From NCBI GenBank assembly GCA_019649035.1, contig BMAT01013011.1, positions 10,447 to 71,100 of the forward strand: 60,654 nt of DNA, given 5' to 3'. This document shows, in pieces, positions 14,301-24,800 of this stretch. The DNA is from Elysia marginata (taxonomy: Eukaryota > Mollusca > Gastropoda > Plakobranchidae). A program made the position numbers and the translations under genes. Every line of letters begins with the position of its first letter. Position 1 is the first letter of the stretch. The notes beneath the pieces were generated by a model. The model worked only from the letters and a program-made list of their open reading frames with translations. It was not told where the DNA came from and ran no database searches.

Positions 14301-17300
14301 TATTTGAATGTGCAGGCGCCAATTGAACTTATACGAGTCTTTAGAAAAATATAAACGAACATCGAAACGAATAAGGATCATTGCAATGAATAGATACTGG
14401 GCAGGCGGACATGCAAGTTTTGTTTCATTAACATGCTGATCATGCCTCAACGTGCTATTGGTGTTTAGAACTAATTGAATATTGGATGTGTATAAGTCTC
14501 GCAAAGTGTCACATTAAAAGCTGAATTTACCTTACTCAGGTAAATCTACCGTAATCAATCAGCGGACTGGTCAGTGTTTGGACCCAGGCTCATTCATCAG
14601 ACATGCTCGCCGATGATTTGTCTTTGTGCTAGATTTATTGAAACAAAATATTAGAAATTTCCAGAGTGTTTCATGATAGCAAGACAGGGATGGTTATCCT
14701 CACTGGACGGTTGTTGTGATTGCTTCAAGAACTGTCGGATGCCGAGAGGGAGAAACCGTTGTTTTGAAACGAAGTAGGACTCAAATATGTCGAGAAAAGG
14801 TGGTTTCCTCACTGAAAAACCAATCATGAACGGAATGGTTCACTGTAATGCTTTGACTGTAGGGTGTGGGCCAGCCAAAGGAAAGGGCATATTTAGAGAC
14901 ATTCGGACTAAAATGAAAGGTGAGACCTTCAAGAGTGTTTAAGTATGATTTTATTTTACGCAGTGTTGAAAGTTTGGTTAAGTAAATAAAATGAGTGGAT
15001 TGTTTGAAGGAGGCATCATATAAAGCAATTAATGCCGTTCTTATTCTGTTTAAGTTCATTTTAACTGTATTTACTCAATTTAGTAACAGTAACTTTGCAT
15101 TTTGACTGGCCATTCACTTTCAGAATATATATATATATATATTTTTTTTTTTGGAAAACGATGTGTCTGTTGGACTTTCCACAGCGGAATGTTTTGTATT
15201 GAAAGAAAAGTCAAAATTAAAAAGTAAGAGCGATTAAATATAAAGACTCTTTAATTTTAGTATTAAACGATTAAAAAATTTGGTCGGCGCATTGCGGTAC
15301 AATTTCTTGATTTCCAAGACCACCTTTGTATTGGGTGTCTCAAGGCCTTTGATGAAAACCCTTCTTGGGTTCTTTTTCGAAAACATTGATCAATTCAGTA
15401 AGTTTTTTAAACTCCCAAGTTTCGACAAACCTTTATTGTTATTAGAAAAAATAGCTGTCTCGTTGCCGCTTTATGGTCTACCTCCCATTTTTATGGCAGC
15501 CATTAGTAAGGGCGTACGTGCTAATTCACCGACTTTAGTAGGTGGAAAAAAGCATTCATGGAAACAGAGAAGAGTAAAATAGTGTAAGAGAATGAAAGAA
15601 AAAAGTTTGGTATCGGTTTACACATGTGAGCTGGGAGAGGAAATGGGAAGAGGGAACCCTGCAAACTAGGAGAGAGAGACAGACAGACAGACAGAGAGAG
15701 ACAAACAGACAGACAGAGACAGTACAGACAGACAGAGAGAGAGAGAGACAAACAGACTGACAGACAGACAGAGACATACAGAGAGAGAGAGAGAGAGGGG
15801 GGGGGAGTGGGCATATGAAAGGGAGGGAGAATGTGAGAGATAGAAAGAAAAAAAAAGAGGCTGGAGATAGACAAAGACAGAAATACTTTTACAACTAAAT
15901 AAAGGACAAACATGCCTTTATTAAGATGTCAAATCTTAAATACTCAGACTATAATTGTACTTAAGTAAATTTCAAAATTTAAACCAGTTTGTATTATTAA
16001 GCGCAGAAACACTAAAGATGAATGGGCTTGACAGTAATGATGATGACGATGAGGATGACGATTATGATGACGATGACGATGTTTGTTATCAATATTGTTA
16101 TTATATTGAAGAAAACACTTGTAAAAGATAGCATATAAACTTTAAATTCCATCAAATGTACTAAAATCTATTCTGGTGCTTGTGATTAGCAAAATGAAAA
16201 AAAAAAACCATTGTGAATGATGATAACAAGGGATTCAATTTATAATAAACTATGAAAGCTTTGAAGTATGAAACGGATCCAGACAGCAATTTCAGATACA
16301 TCAATGAACACAATTTTATATAAAACTTTTACATTACAAAATTACAAATAAAGTATTTTAATTTAAGGACCCACGTAAGTCTCTTTTCAACCAGAGTGGG
16401 CCCATCATATTTTTGGAATGAATTAAAGCGACTTTAGAGTCTTAAACTCGTGGGGCCTGACATCCCTTCCCATAGACTCAGTGCCGAGTGAAGTGCACAG
16501 GTTTTCCGATCCGTTTCAGTAAGCTGGGACGTTCGATCCTTATCTCACGGTTGATTAGTCTGGCTGAGACCGACTTGTTTATGTCCTGCTGCAGTTGGTC
16601 TGGCTTTCTGTGGCCTTCTGTGCGTAGGAGGATCGGATTCCCTCCACAATGTGTTCCTGATTCATGTCGAGATTGTTGAAGGGTTTCTTTAGTGGGAAGA
16701 AAAGGCCTCACACTATAAATTGATGTCTTTGGCAAATGAAAGTTTTGAGTATTACATGGAGAGTTTATGCGCAAAGGTAATGGAGAAGAGAGGGAGCAAA
16801 AGGTGGGCGCTGGGCAGTGTTTTGAAACTTTGTCTCTGATCAGTCATTTCTTTTTCCCTTTTCGGTGCGTCTCATACGTAACCTTATTAAACTTAGCACA
16901 ATATATCGCCGGTTTTTTGCATTACCAATTATGAATTTTTTTTCTCGCAGTCAGCCGTTGTTTTTCCTCCTTACCTGGGGTTCGAGTTTTGTTCTACAAA
17001 GATTACTTTTGTTATAATGAGTTGAGATGATTTGCGTCGTTACAGGAAAGCGGTTCCTAATGTCCATTGAAGCACATCTTATGACTGCCATGATGTTGCG
17101 TGGGGGGTCTCTTAATTGGATAATAGTGTTGACAATAGTGTATAAGAAACCTCATCAGTTTCGAACATTTGCTCAATAAAGGCTACAAACAAAACGTACG
17201 CTTTTTAACCCTCAATAGATCTGGCCTGGGCACAAGAACCTAAGCTTTTAGTTACACAGCACTTGGCTTCCTTTACTCTCTCCCTGTGGGCGAAGAAGCC

Positions 17301-20300
17301 TCGTTCTGTTTTGTTAACCATTCTGAATAGAAGAAAACACCGCCGTGGGTGAAACTCTAGCTCATCTCGTACGATATCAACCAGACAGTCACCTTTTGTC
17401 TCACAGGTTTGGAGACAGTGACACGCAACGTGAAGTCGCTTTCGCGTTCATGTTATTTTGTTTATGGGCGCCAGTGCTCCTGGGCCCTGAATAAACCTGG
17501 CATTGCTCTAATCGTATAGACTACACTCATCACAGGTTTTAGGGGTGAAATAAATTATTAATGTCGTCGATGGTGAGCTCAATGGTTCACATTTCTTCTA
17601 TGAATACAGTATACAGTCATTACCTCGCAGTATGCTTATTCAGCGCAATTGATCTTGACTCAAGACCACGTCTTTATCAAAATAATCTATACATTCGTAA
17701 AATTATCTCTTTAGTCACCTATCGAATCTGTCTGCTTGCTTACTTGCATGTCCGCTCTGTCTCTCTTCTATCCCACTCTCTCCTTCCTCCAGCTCTCTTA
17801 CGCACTAGTAAACATTCTCATTATCTTCCTTCCTTTCTCTCTCTTTATCTCTCTCTCGTTCTCTCTTCAACAGCCAGTTAAGCCCGATATTATACATTGA
17901 CATGCCTTTTCAACCCTACGATTGTTATAGATATTTTTTAAAGTGTCATTTACCATCTGAATGTTTCTCTCTGTTTCACCAGAACTTCACAAGCAGCATC
18001 GCAACAAACTGGAAGACATTACCCATCGGTTCGAGACCATCAAGCTGACACTTTCGGTAGGTGTCATGTTAAGCTAGCTGTACTCACCATAACTGTTTCC
18101 TTGAAACATCTCATAAAATAAAGCAACGTCACTTTAAAGAAGGGAGGGGGAAGCGCTAGGATAAAACAAATAGTTTTTTAACCTTCTGTATTATAAACAA
18201 ATCTTATTCATCTTGGGTTTCAGGAAAAAGTCGAGTCACTAAGAGGCGAGTGTGAGGATCTGACGAAGCGAGCCAAGAACAGTGAGGAGGCCCTACAGAG
18301 AGATGCTGATGTCAAAGTTCAGGTGGGTCGAAGATATACGGAATTTCTTTTCTTTTAAATTTTCTTTGAAACAATAAAAGGACCTACTGGTTTTAGAGAA
18401 TCGGTGATCGGGTAGCTAAAATAGCGATGGATCAATGACTGTTGCATCGAGTCAAGGTAAATAGGCGCGCAGGCTGTAACTTGAGGGAATTTATCATGAG
18501 ACAAGTCAAAAGGCATTCCACACGTGCCGTATCTCTTTACTTAAAATTTTTTTTTTCAAATCGATAGCTTTCATTTTCTATTTTGTCGTTGTAAGCAAAT
18601 AAGCTCCCAAAGTGATAACGCAGCATGTAAAAGTATCAGTTTGTTTTCTAAAAAGATTTAACCTTTATTTCATCTGGTGGGTGTCATTACATACACGGTA
18701 TTTAGTTTAAGCAATAGTGCAGGCAGTCAAGGGACTGAACACACGTGTTTTCTTTTAGTCCTCACTTGTTTTCATGATTATGTCCATTTTGGTGCAGATG
18801 GCGATTGCCCCCTTCCTCAATCTTCCTAAAGAGGTCGAGAGTCTCAAGACAGTGGTAGAGATGAGGAACGAGGAAATTCAAAGGCTCAGGACCAAGAATA
18901 TGGACTTGGAAAAACAGGTGAGGGGATGGTTATCACATTAGACATTACGGATTGGTATGAATATTTGCTTTAGATATTCTTTGATTAGGTGTCTTTGGTG
19001 AAATATTCTAATGCATGTTAAGGGCTCTTTAGAGTTAGCAAGAATAAAAATGTTGCTGAAAGCAAATTCAAGCAAAACTGCCTTATTGGATCGAGTAAGA
19101 TACCAGACCTAATTATTTTACTTCTACATGAAAAACAAGCTTTAACTTGTTTTTGCTTTGGAAAGTAAGATTACAATGACTGCTTTTGGTTCTATGTTTT
19201 ATTGATAAGGAAAAAAAGAAAAAAAAAGCATGCTTGAAACAATCTGGACAATTTGTTTGAAATATATGCCGAATAAACTTGATTAGCCAAAGCTGTGTTG
19301 TGAGAAAATTAGAAGGTCTCCAAGTGAAGAAAAAGTAACCTAACCCTTTAAAAAATCAAGTTCCTTTACAATATTCAATACATTTTCTTTTGAGATATTC
19401 AACTTTAATATTTCAGATAAGAAAAGAGATACATTTCTGAAAATTTACTTTAATGATTCGTTTCAGGCAAATTTAAAAGAAATTTTCCACAAAATCAAGG
19501 TATTTCAAAAAGTCCATTGATTTTGGTTTCATTTTATTATAAGTTTCCTTTGATTTTTTCTAGCTGCTGTTGTTCTGAAATTATTTTTGTTTTGTCTAGT
19601 TTTCCTGATATTTATTGGTAATTTTATAATTGAACCCGTCCATGAAAATTATTTTCGAACTTTTTTTGTCTGAATGTGCCTAATGTTAACGCTTATATAT
19701 TTGCTGAGATTAAATCTTTGATAATTTGCTTTTCTTATCCAGCTGGAAGAGATCCCCATAGGGAGAGAGAAGATCATCTCCTTACAACAGAAAGTAGAAA
19801 ACCTGGAAGCGATCATAAATATCAAAACTGACCATGAAAAGTAAGGATGCATAGTCATGCTGAAAGATTGAGAAATTAGGCAGAAAGAGTCGGGCAGAAT
19901 GTGTTAGAGACAGGGAAAGGGTAGAGCGGTGGAGACAAAATTGACTTAAACTATGCATTCAGTTTGGAATAATTATAGAAAAGAGATAAATAAGGAGAGG
20001 GAGAGAGAATTAAAGAGAGGGAGTTCGAGGCAGAGGGGGCGAGAGATATAGAAATAGAAAGAATGGAACAGAAATTTGAAAGAAAAAACTTAACCTCATC
20101 TCAAAGTGGGTTTTCACGGAAATAAAAGAGGGAAAATAAATTATGAGAATGATCATAATAAACATAGATGATTGTGCATGTAAGTAAAAAAAAATATTAG
20201 GAAGCAAAGTAGACACCTCCATTATCAGATAGCATTCACTAAAGTTGTGGGAGTACAATGTACTTTATCTAATACTTATTTTGCTTTGAAATTTTTTTTC

Positions 20301-21855
20301 TCTTAGACAACTTCACGAGAAATGTCAAGTATTGATGCGCAAGTATGACCGAGAGTCTCGTGCCAACAAGACACTGTCTATGGAAAATGAGCAGATTCTG
20401 TGGCGCATGTCTCAGAGTGCTGAGTTTGGGAGCTCTGACAGCCTGGCAAGTCTCACCACCAGCATGACAAGCTTGCCAGGCAGTCTGCCAGGAAGCGCCA
20501 CGGGGGGCAGTTCCAAGAGGCATGTGAGCAGGACAGGAAGTGGCGGCGGGGATAGGCTGAGGCAGCCTCGTGCTGGGAGCAATGAGGCTACGTCACCCGA
20601 TATGCACGCATCTCAGATGAGTAAGTCTTTCCATGCTGGGGAGGAGGTCCAGATGAGAGTCAAAAAGCACAACAGAGCATCCAGTGGTAGCGGGCACAGA
20701 AGAAGCACAGGGGGAGGGGGCAGGAGAGCGACTGACTGGGACGCAGAAAGTCAACTGCGGTCCAGATCTGCAACATTTGTTGTGGAGAAAGGAGATGGTA
20801 CAGATGGAGGAGATGGTGAAAGTAGCAGTGGAAGTGGAGGCAGCCATTCTCTGTCTTCCAGCCCTCACTCCAAGCCTGGGAGTCGCAGAAGAGGCAGGCA
20901 GCTGTCTCAGGGTAATTCAGACTGGCTTAATGGTGATTATGACGATACCACCATTAGCAGTAATTTAAGCCAGTCTGCTGGTGCAGTGATTCACTATGAG
21001 CTTCCTTCACACGCATCGCCAAGGAGGGGAGATGGGAGAACCTCACATTCACCTGTGGTTGTTTCAGCTGCTTGTACGTCAACACCTCGCCTGGACGAGA
21101 CGTTTGAGGATGTAGATACGACCACAACAGCAAACTCTACAAGAGAAGACATTGTCTTGCAAGCAGAGGAAGGCAATACGGATGCTGCTATGATGATGGC
21201 AAGCATGGGAAGCTCTTGTACTCGCTCCATCTCATCTGGTGTGTCTGACTCTGGCGTTTACGACTCAATGACCCGCTCCGAACTGCTAAATAGCTCTATC
21301 GTAAGCACAGACTCTGAATGGGGCACATCCTCCACTTGCTTCTCCAACAACGCCTCCATGACCCTGGACGCAACCCTAGACCTTGATGATCCTGATGGAA
21401 GGTCAGGTCCCAGGGCTAGAGATTACAACTCTATGAATGACGCCACCCTTGTAAACGCCTGCCGCTCTCGGAGTGATGCCAGCTCGAAAGATCTCACCAT
21501 CATCAACAACAGTTTTAACATTGCCCTAGACGATTCTTCATCAAACAAACGTCCTTGCTCAGTCAGCTCTAGTGGCAAAGCCCCACGTCTGCAACCTCCT
21601 TATAATCAGCAAGTCTCTGTGCCTGACGATGTTTTTGATGAAGACATGTCAATGGAAAGCTGTTCTTTTTATGCTGGAGATGAAAGTCGAGGTCGAGGTC
21701 TACAGGGGCTTGACTCTTTAACCTCGTCAGTAGAGGTTGAGGGGGATAGAGAGGAAGAAGATGAAGAAGAAGAGGAAGGTGGAGGATTTTCAGTGACATA
21801 CTCAGACACAGTTACGGACCTTGCTGGTGTGTGTTCTAAAAATTCGCCCCATTAG
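536..21855 (+). CDS. MTUS1/MTUS2 (ATIP)-family microtubule-associated protein, C-terminal part (gene span, 7 exons)
   Basis: Seven exons (536-591, 1839-1944, 17983-18056, 18224-18322, 18798-18917, 19743-19840, 20307-21855) join with GT-AG introns and matching phases to give 699 residues plus stop; the first exon starts inside a codon, so the N-terminus lies left of the window. Residues about 1-200 are charged, heptad-like coiled coil; the remainder is a Ser/Thr/Gly-rich, probably disordered tail. Family assignment rests on two segments typical of the vertebrate MTUS1/MTUS2 C-terminus: KEVESLKTVVEMRNEEIQ in the fifth exon and NKTLSMENEQILWRM in the last. Vertebrate members bind microtubules and are expressed from alternative promoters sharing these C-terminal exons. 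The snail-like protein has a far longer tail after the LSMENE block than the vertebrate proteins. Which paralogue it corresponds to cannot be decided here. Microtubule binding is inferred from family membership. Confidence 0.85.
592..1838. other. MTUS-like intron
   Basis: AT-rich intron containing a (CT)n microsatellite at 1652-1693. No additional exon is supported. Confidence 0.7.
1652..1693. repeat. (CT)n microsatellite
   Basis: Nearly perfect CT dinucleotide array of about 42 bases in an intron, read directly from the sequence. Confidence 0.95.
1839..1944 (+). CDS. MTUS-like coiled-coil exon
   Basis: Acceptor cttctcccag and donor gtgagt flank a 106-base exon. It opens with ATG in frame and encodes a coiled-coil stretch containing LRISHLEEIQQLRNKHDAQ. 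It ends one base into a Glu codon that is completed by the first two bases of the exon at 17983. The in-frame ATG at the exon start could in principle serve a short isoform, but no promoter evidence was seen next to it. Confidence 0.75.
6939..7187 (+). mobile_element. tRNA-derived SINE (family A)
   Basis: The left end has a tRNA-like head with an A box (TAGCTCAGTTGG at 6950-6961) and a B box (GGTTCGAGCCT at 6994-7004), the internal RNA polymerase III promoter. The head is not a functional tRNA: the T-stem and acceptor stem do not close. A body follows with the motif GGTGTCAGTATAATGTGACC (7041-7060), and the element ends in a short TTCAA repeat. It is flanked by imperfect 13-bp direct repeats, TCGTTTACATTAT (6926-6938) and TCGTTTAAGTTAT (7188-7200), 11 of 13 identical, consistent with a target-site duplication. 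It lies in the large intron in the same orientation as the gene. Confidence 0.85.
9412..9461. repeat. (CT)n/(GTCT)n pyrimidine tract
   Basis: Interrupted CT and GTCT units in the large intron. The Ser/Leu-rich ORF across it is an artefact of the repeat. Confidence 0.9.
11310..11388. repeat. (GATA)n-(GA)n compound microsatellite
   Basis: TAGATAGA units run into an uninterrupted GA array ending at 11388. The array lies about 130 bases upstream of the GC-richer block that begins near 11520. Confidence 0.95.
11522..11820 (+). promoter_or_regulatory. candidate intronic promoter / alternative 5' exon region
   Basis: A TATA-like element (TATATTAAA, 11522-11530) is followed about 30-40 bases downstream by a GC-richer stretch (ctgcgcagcgcggcaggcag) and about 250 bases of unique sequence, clearly less AT-rich than the rest of this intron. 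Vertebrate MTUS1 uses internal promoters to make short isoforms sharing the C-terminal exons, so an internal start here would fit the family. I could not find a convincing splice donor for an alternative first exon, so this stays a candidate. Confidence 0.25.
12910..13087. other. assembly gap (178 N)
   Basis: Run of unknown bases inside the large intron; the predicted peptide across it is meaningless. Confidence 0.99.
15672..15798. repeat. (GACA)n/(GA)n microsatellite
   Basis: Alternating GACA and GAGA units, interrupted, in the large intron. The long opposite-strand Ser/Leu/Cys-rich ORF over it is a repeat artefact. Confidence 0.93.
16035..16080. repeat. short GATGAC-type trinucleotide tract
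   Basis: Imperfect GATGAC/GAT units in the large intron. Confidence 0.85.
17983..18056 (+). CDS. MTUS-like coiled-coil exon
   Basis: A 74-base exon with acceptor ctgtttcaccag and donor gtaggt. Its first two bases complete Glu; it then reads LHKQHRNKLEDITHRFETIK and ends LTLS in phase 0. It lies 16 kb downstream of the previous coding exon, the longest intron in the window. Confidence 0.8.
18224..18322 (+). CDS. MTUS-like coiled-coil exon
   Basis: A 99-base exon (33 codons, phase 0 at both ends) with acceptor gggtttcag and donor gtgggt. It encodes a charged helix starting EKVESLRGECEDLTKRAKNS and ending ADVKVQ, which leads into the conserved MTUS block of the next exon. Confidence 0.82.
18798..18917 (+). 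CDS. MTUS-like conserved coiled-coil exon (KEVESLK block)
   Basis: A 120-base exon, 40 codons in phase 0, with acceptor ttggtgcag and donor gtgagg. It carries the segment LPKEVESLKTVVEMRNEEIQ, which closely resembles the block KEVESLKSVVEM of vertebrate MTUS1/MTUS2 as I know it; this is the strongest family signature. It also starts with an in-frame ATG, a possible alternative initiation codon. Confidence 0.88.
18918..20306. other. last two MTUS-like introns (18918-19742 and 19841-20306)
   Basis: Apart from the exon at 19743-19840, this is AT-rich intronic sequence. The second intron includes a purine-rich stretch (about 19910-20080). Nothing else is supported. Confidence 0.7.
19743..19840 (+). 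CDS. MTUS-like coiled-coil exon
   Basis: A 98-base exon with acceptor cttatccag and donor gtaagg. It encodes a coiled-coil segment with EKIISLQQKVENLEAIINIK and leaves two bases (AA) that join the first base of the next exon as Lys. Confidence 0.82.
20307..21855 (+). CDS. MTUS-like terminal coding exon with long Ser-rich tail
   Basis: Starts after acceptor ttctcttag, completes Lys, then reads QLHEKCQVLMRKYDRESRAN and the MTUS-type block NKTLSMENEQILWRM; stop TAG at 21853-21855. About 500 residues follow that block in one exon. They are rich in Ser, Thr, Gly and Asp, with stretches such as SLPGSLPGSATGGSSK and a strongly acidic run (about 21750-21780, DREEEDEEEEEGGG) near the C-terminus, which ends CSKNSPH. 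No catalytic motif, SxIP end-binding motif or membrane segment was seen. In vertebrate MTUS proteins the LSMENE/LSRTNE-ELLWK block lies close to the C-terminus, so this tail is an unusually long extension. ORFs in other frames and on the opposite strand here are shadows. Confidence 0.87.
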
Positions 21856-24800
21856 TGACTGTAGGAATTGCAAGCTTTACATGTATGAGGTCAGCAATCT
21901 TAGACTTTTTAGTGCTAATATTTACAACTGAAAACAGTGAGCTTTGTGCATAATCCCTCCTGGAAGAGGATCATAGCAATTGTAGCATTGAAGTATTGTC
22001 TCAGAATTGAGAAAAGCGTGTCAGCTTTACATGATTTAAGTGCTTTGCCAATAGTCTGTTTAAACTGATTTTTTTTATCAGAGCTATACGTTTGTTCTCT
22101 TTCTTGGTCTTCAAATGAATAGAGGAAAGATTATCAGGGCACCTAGTCATAAAAGCTTGTGAACTGAAAAAAATGTTAATACAATAATCATGTCAGCAGT
22201 AATATTTAATGTGCAGCTTCAGTGAAAAGATCGATATTAGTAGTAATATAGTAAGTGAAATATAACTTGACCAGTGTGGTATTGTTTAAAAAAGTTATGT
22301 CTAATTTAATTAGTTGAAAGCCAAGAAATTTAATTAGTTGAAAGCCAAGACATTTTTTTGGTAGTTGAAGAGCATTCTAAATTCAATAAGATTCCACCAG
22401 AAATATATTGATGACATGAGGAAAAAAAATTCTAACACAAATTTCCTAACAATTCTAATAACCATTTAAAAAGCTAATGGAATTTTGAATTATTAAGGTT
22501 TCACATATGTAACAACTTTACAAATTTAGGTCATAAGTCTTTAGTTGTAGCTGCTACATAATTATGGTATTCCATTGTCAAGCTTCTTTATGGCTCCTTA
22601 TCTCAAGTGCATGTACATTAAGAAATCCTCGTTCAAGTGAATTTCGTCTGGTAGTCTGATTGAAATTGATGTGCTTGTGTATATAGAGTATTTCCTCTCC
22701 ATGTCTTGGGTATTTGATGAATTTGATCTGTTGTGTTTCCGGAAAGAAAAGTTAAGATGTTTGGAAAAAAAATTTTAAAAATTACATGTCACAATATTCT
22801 TGTCTTTGAAACAGTCTCAAAAATTGAACAGGGTGTGTGAGGTGAATCTACCATATAGCAGACCAACATTTAAACTCTATTTACACGTCTGGTGATCCAG
22901 AAAAACCCTATCAAACCTTCATTCTATAGATTTTCAGTTCTTAACAATTCTAAACTTCTCACTTCTAAAAATAAACACCACTTTTGTGTATAAAAATATA
23001 TCAACTAGCATCTGAGATATAGCTTTCTATGGATTGTGTAGTGGAAAAACAAGAAACGAAGAAAAGAGCCTGTAAAGTGTAGACTGCTAAAAATTTAAAG
23101 CACATAGTTTTTTACAAAATTATCACTTAAATTATTGAACAATCACAATTTTCATCTAACATGGTCAGAAATGGTGCTGAAAGAGTTTCATCAGGGACCA
23201 CCCAAACTGAGTTTTAAAACCTGAGTCTCTGATTTGAATTCGGTGACTGTGGACCCAACACAAATGGTTAGCTGAACATACCTGTGTTGTCTATGGTTGA
23301 ACTTCACTCTCAGTTCAATATATAGTTTTAGATTTAATACTTTCTACATTGTAATCTACATAATAAAATCTTACTCATTTTGTCAAAGAATTTAGGTGTT
23401 TAGAAGAGGCTCCGTTCAGAGTCAAGGTTGGAGAGTTTGATATTGAAAACTTGAAACCTCAATGTTCCTTTCATACTGACTTGCTCGTTCAAATTTTTAG
23501 GTAAAAGATGGAAAAATGTAATATTGATAGTAAAAGCATTGTTTTTTGTGCCTTGAAGCAGATTCGCCTGTATTCAGTGACTTGTGTTGTAGTTAAACAG
23601 TTGACAAGTTTGTGTAATTCTTATCTTAAAAACCAACACTGCCTGTTAAATAGCAATGGCTTCGTAGATGCAGAACTTTCTGACTGTTTCTTAAGTTATT
23701 TTTCAGTGGAAAGGGTCGTTAGAAAACTGTAATAAACTTTTGATAGTAATTTTTTTAGAAATAGACGTACTGCTTATATGTATGCATGTAGTTCAATACT
23801 AGGGTAAACAATATAAAAGGGAGGTAACGAAGCATAATGCCTTTTTGAACCTTGTAATTCATAAGTTTAAATTGAGTTGTATCCCTTGGTTTACGTTATG
23901 GATTGATCATGAGCCTAAAAGAGAAAAACATTATTTTGTGATAATTATTTATTTTCTCAATCGGACGATTACGTGTAAAAACAAGTAATAAAACTTGGAA
24001 AATTACGAAATAACCTATTCTTTTACACAAATTAAAATTCAAAATTACACACAAACCAAATTTCTTGTATTCAATAGGTTGTGTAGTTAAATGCTTTTCC
24101 AATAGCTCAGCTGTACATTTCATAAATATGCTAGATAAATATGCTATGTTTCTTGATATTGAAATAATTCTCTACTTAACTGAACCACTTTCAAATCCTT
24201 TACTTGTCATTTATTTATTTCAAACCTATACAGTGGAAATTTTTGCAATACACAATTATTATACATACCTGTGATGAAATTTAACTAAATGTCTTTGCTC
24301 TGCTCTATTTACACATTCACTACTTTTTTGGCCAAAAACCTCAAAGGGAAATATTTATTATACTTTTAGCAATGGCTTTAAAAAGTTTGCCTATGCATAC
24401 AACTACTTTCTTTAAAAAAAAGTTCAATTGAATAAACCTTTGCAACTAGTAATATTGTGAAACGTTTTAGGTTGAAGATTTTTACTTGTAATAGAATAAC
24501 AGTGCAGAAACCTAACCTTTTTAAAACTTTTGACACATTTAAATTGGTCACAAAATGAATGTCAGAATTTTTTTTTCCTAAAAAAAGTTTTTAAGAGGGT
24601 TCACATTGTTTCTATGATTTAGTCTTTTCACTTGTCATCATACTTGTAACTAAACTATTACAGTTTTTTTTCAAGTTAGATTTTTCTCACGCAAAATTTT
24701 AAAATTTCAAAACACAAAGCTTTCAACTTACTGGACTGAAATCACCATTTTCTCAGTTAAACTCTTTGCCCTGTTTTAAAGCTTGAAATGTTTTTTTGTA

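Larger units (their letters stand above)
1945..17982. other. 16 kb intron of the MTUS-like gene
   Basis: Contains a SINE at 6939-7187, pyrimidine or purine microsatellites (about 9412-9461, 11310-11388, 15672-15798), a short GATGAC-type tract (16035-16080), an assembly gap (12910-13087), GC-richer unique blocks at about 8780-9190 and 11520-11820, and otherwise AT-rich unique sequence. I saw no further coding exon, but the gap could hide a short one; the phases of the flanking exons fit without it. Confidence 0.7.

Noticed and set aside
15521..15913. 130-residue minus-strand ORF rich in Ser, Leu, Cys and Val
   Set aside because: It is the translation of the GACA/GA microsatellite, with no splice or start context.
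16478..16774. 98-residue minus-strand ORF with a weak helix-turn-helix transposase feel (KSVSARLINREI...)
   Set aside because: Only a vague resemblance; no catalytic domain, terminal repeats or neighbouring exon was found. The nearby imperfect hairpin (GGACCCAC 16367-16374 with GTGGGCCC 16396-16403) is too short to be meaningful.
20593..21230. Minus-strand ORFs inside the terminal MTUS-like exon
   Set aside because: Shadows of the long plus-strand coding frame.
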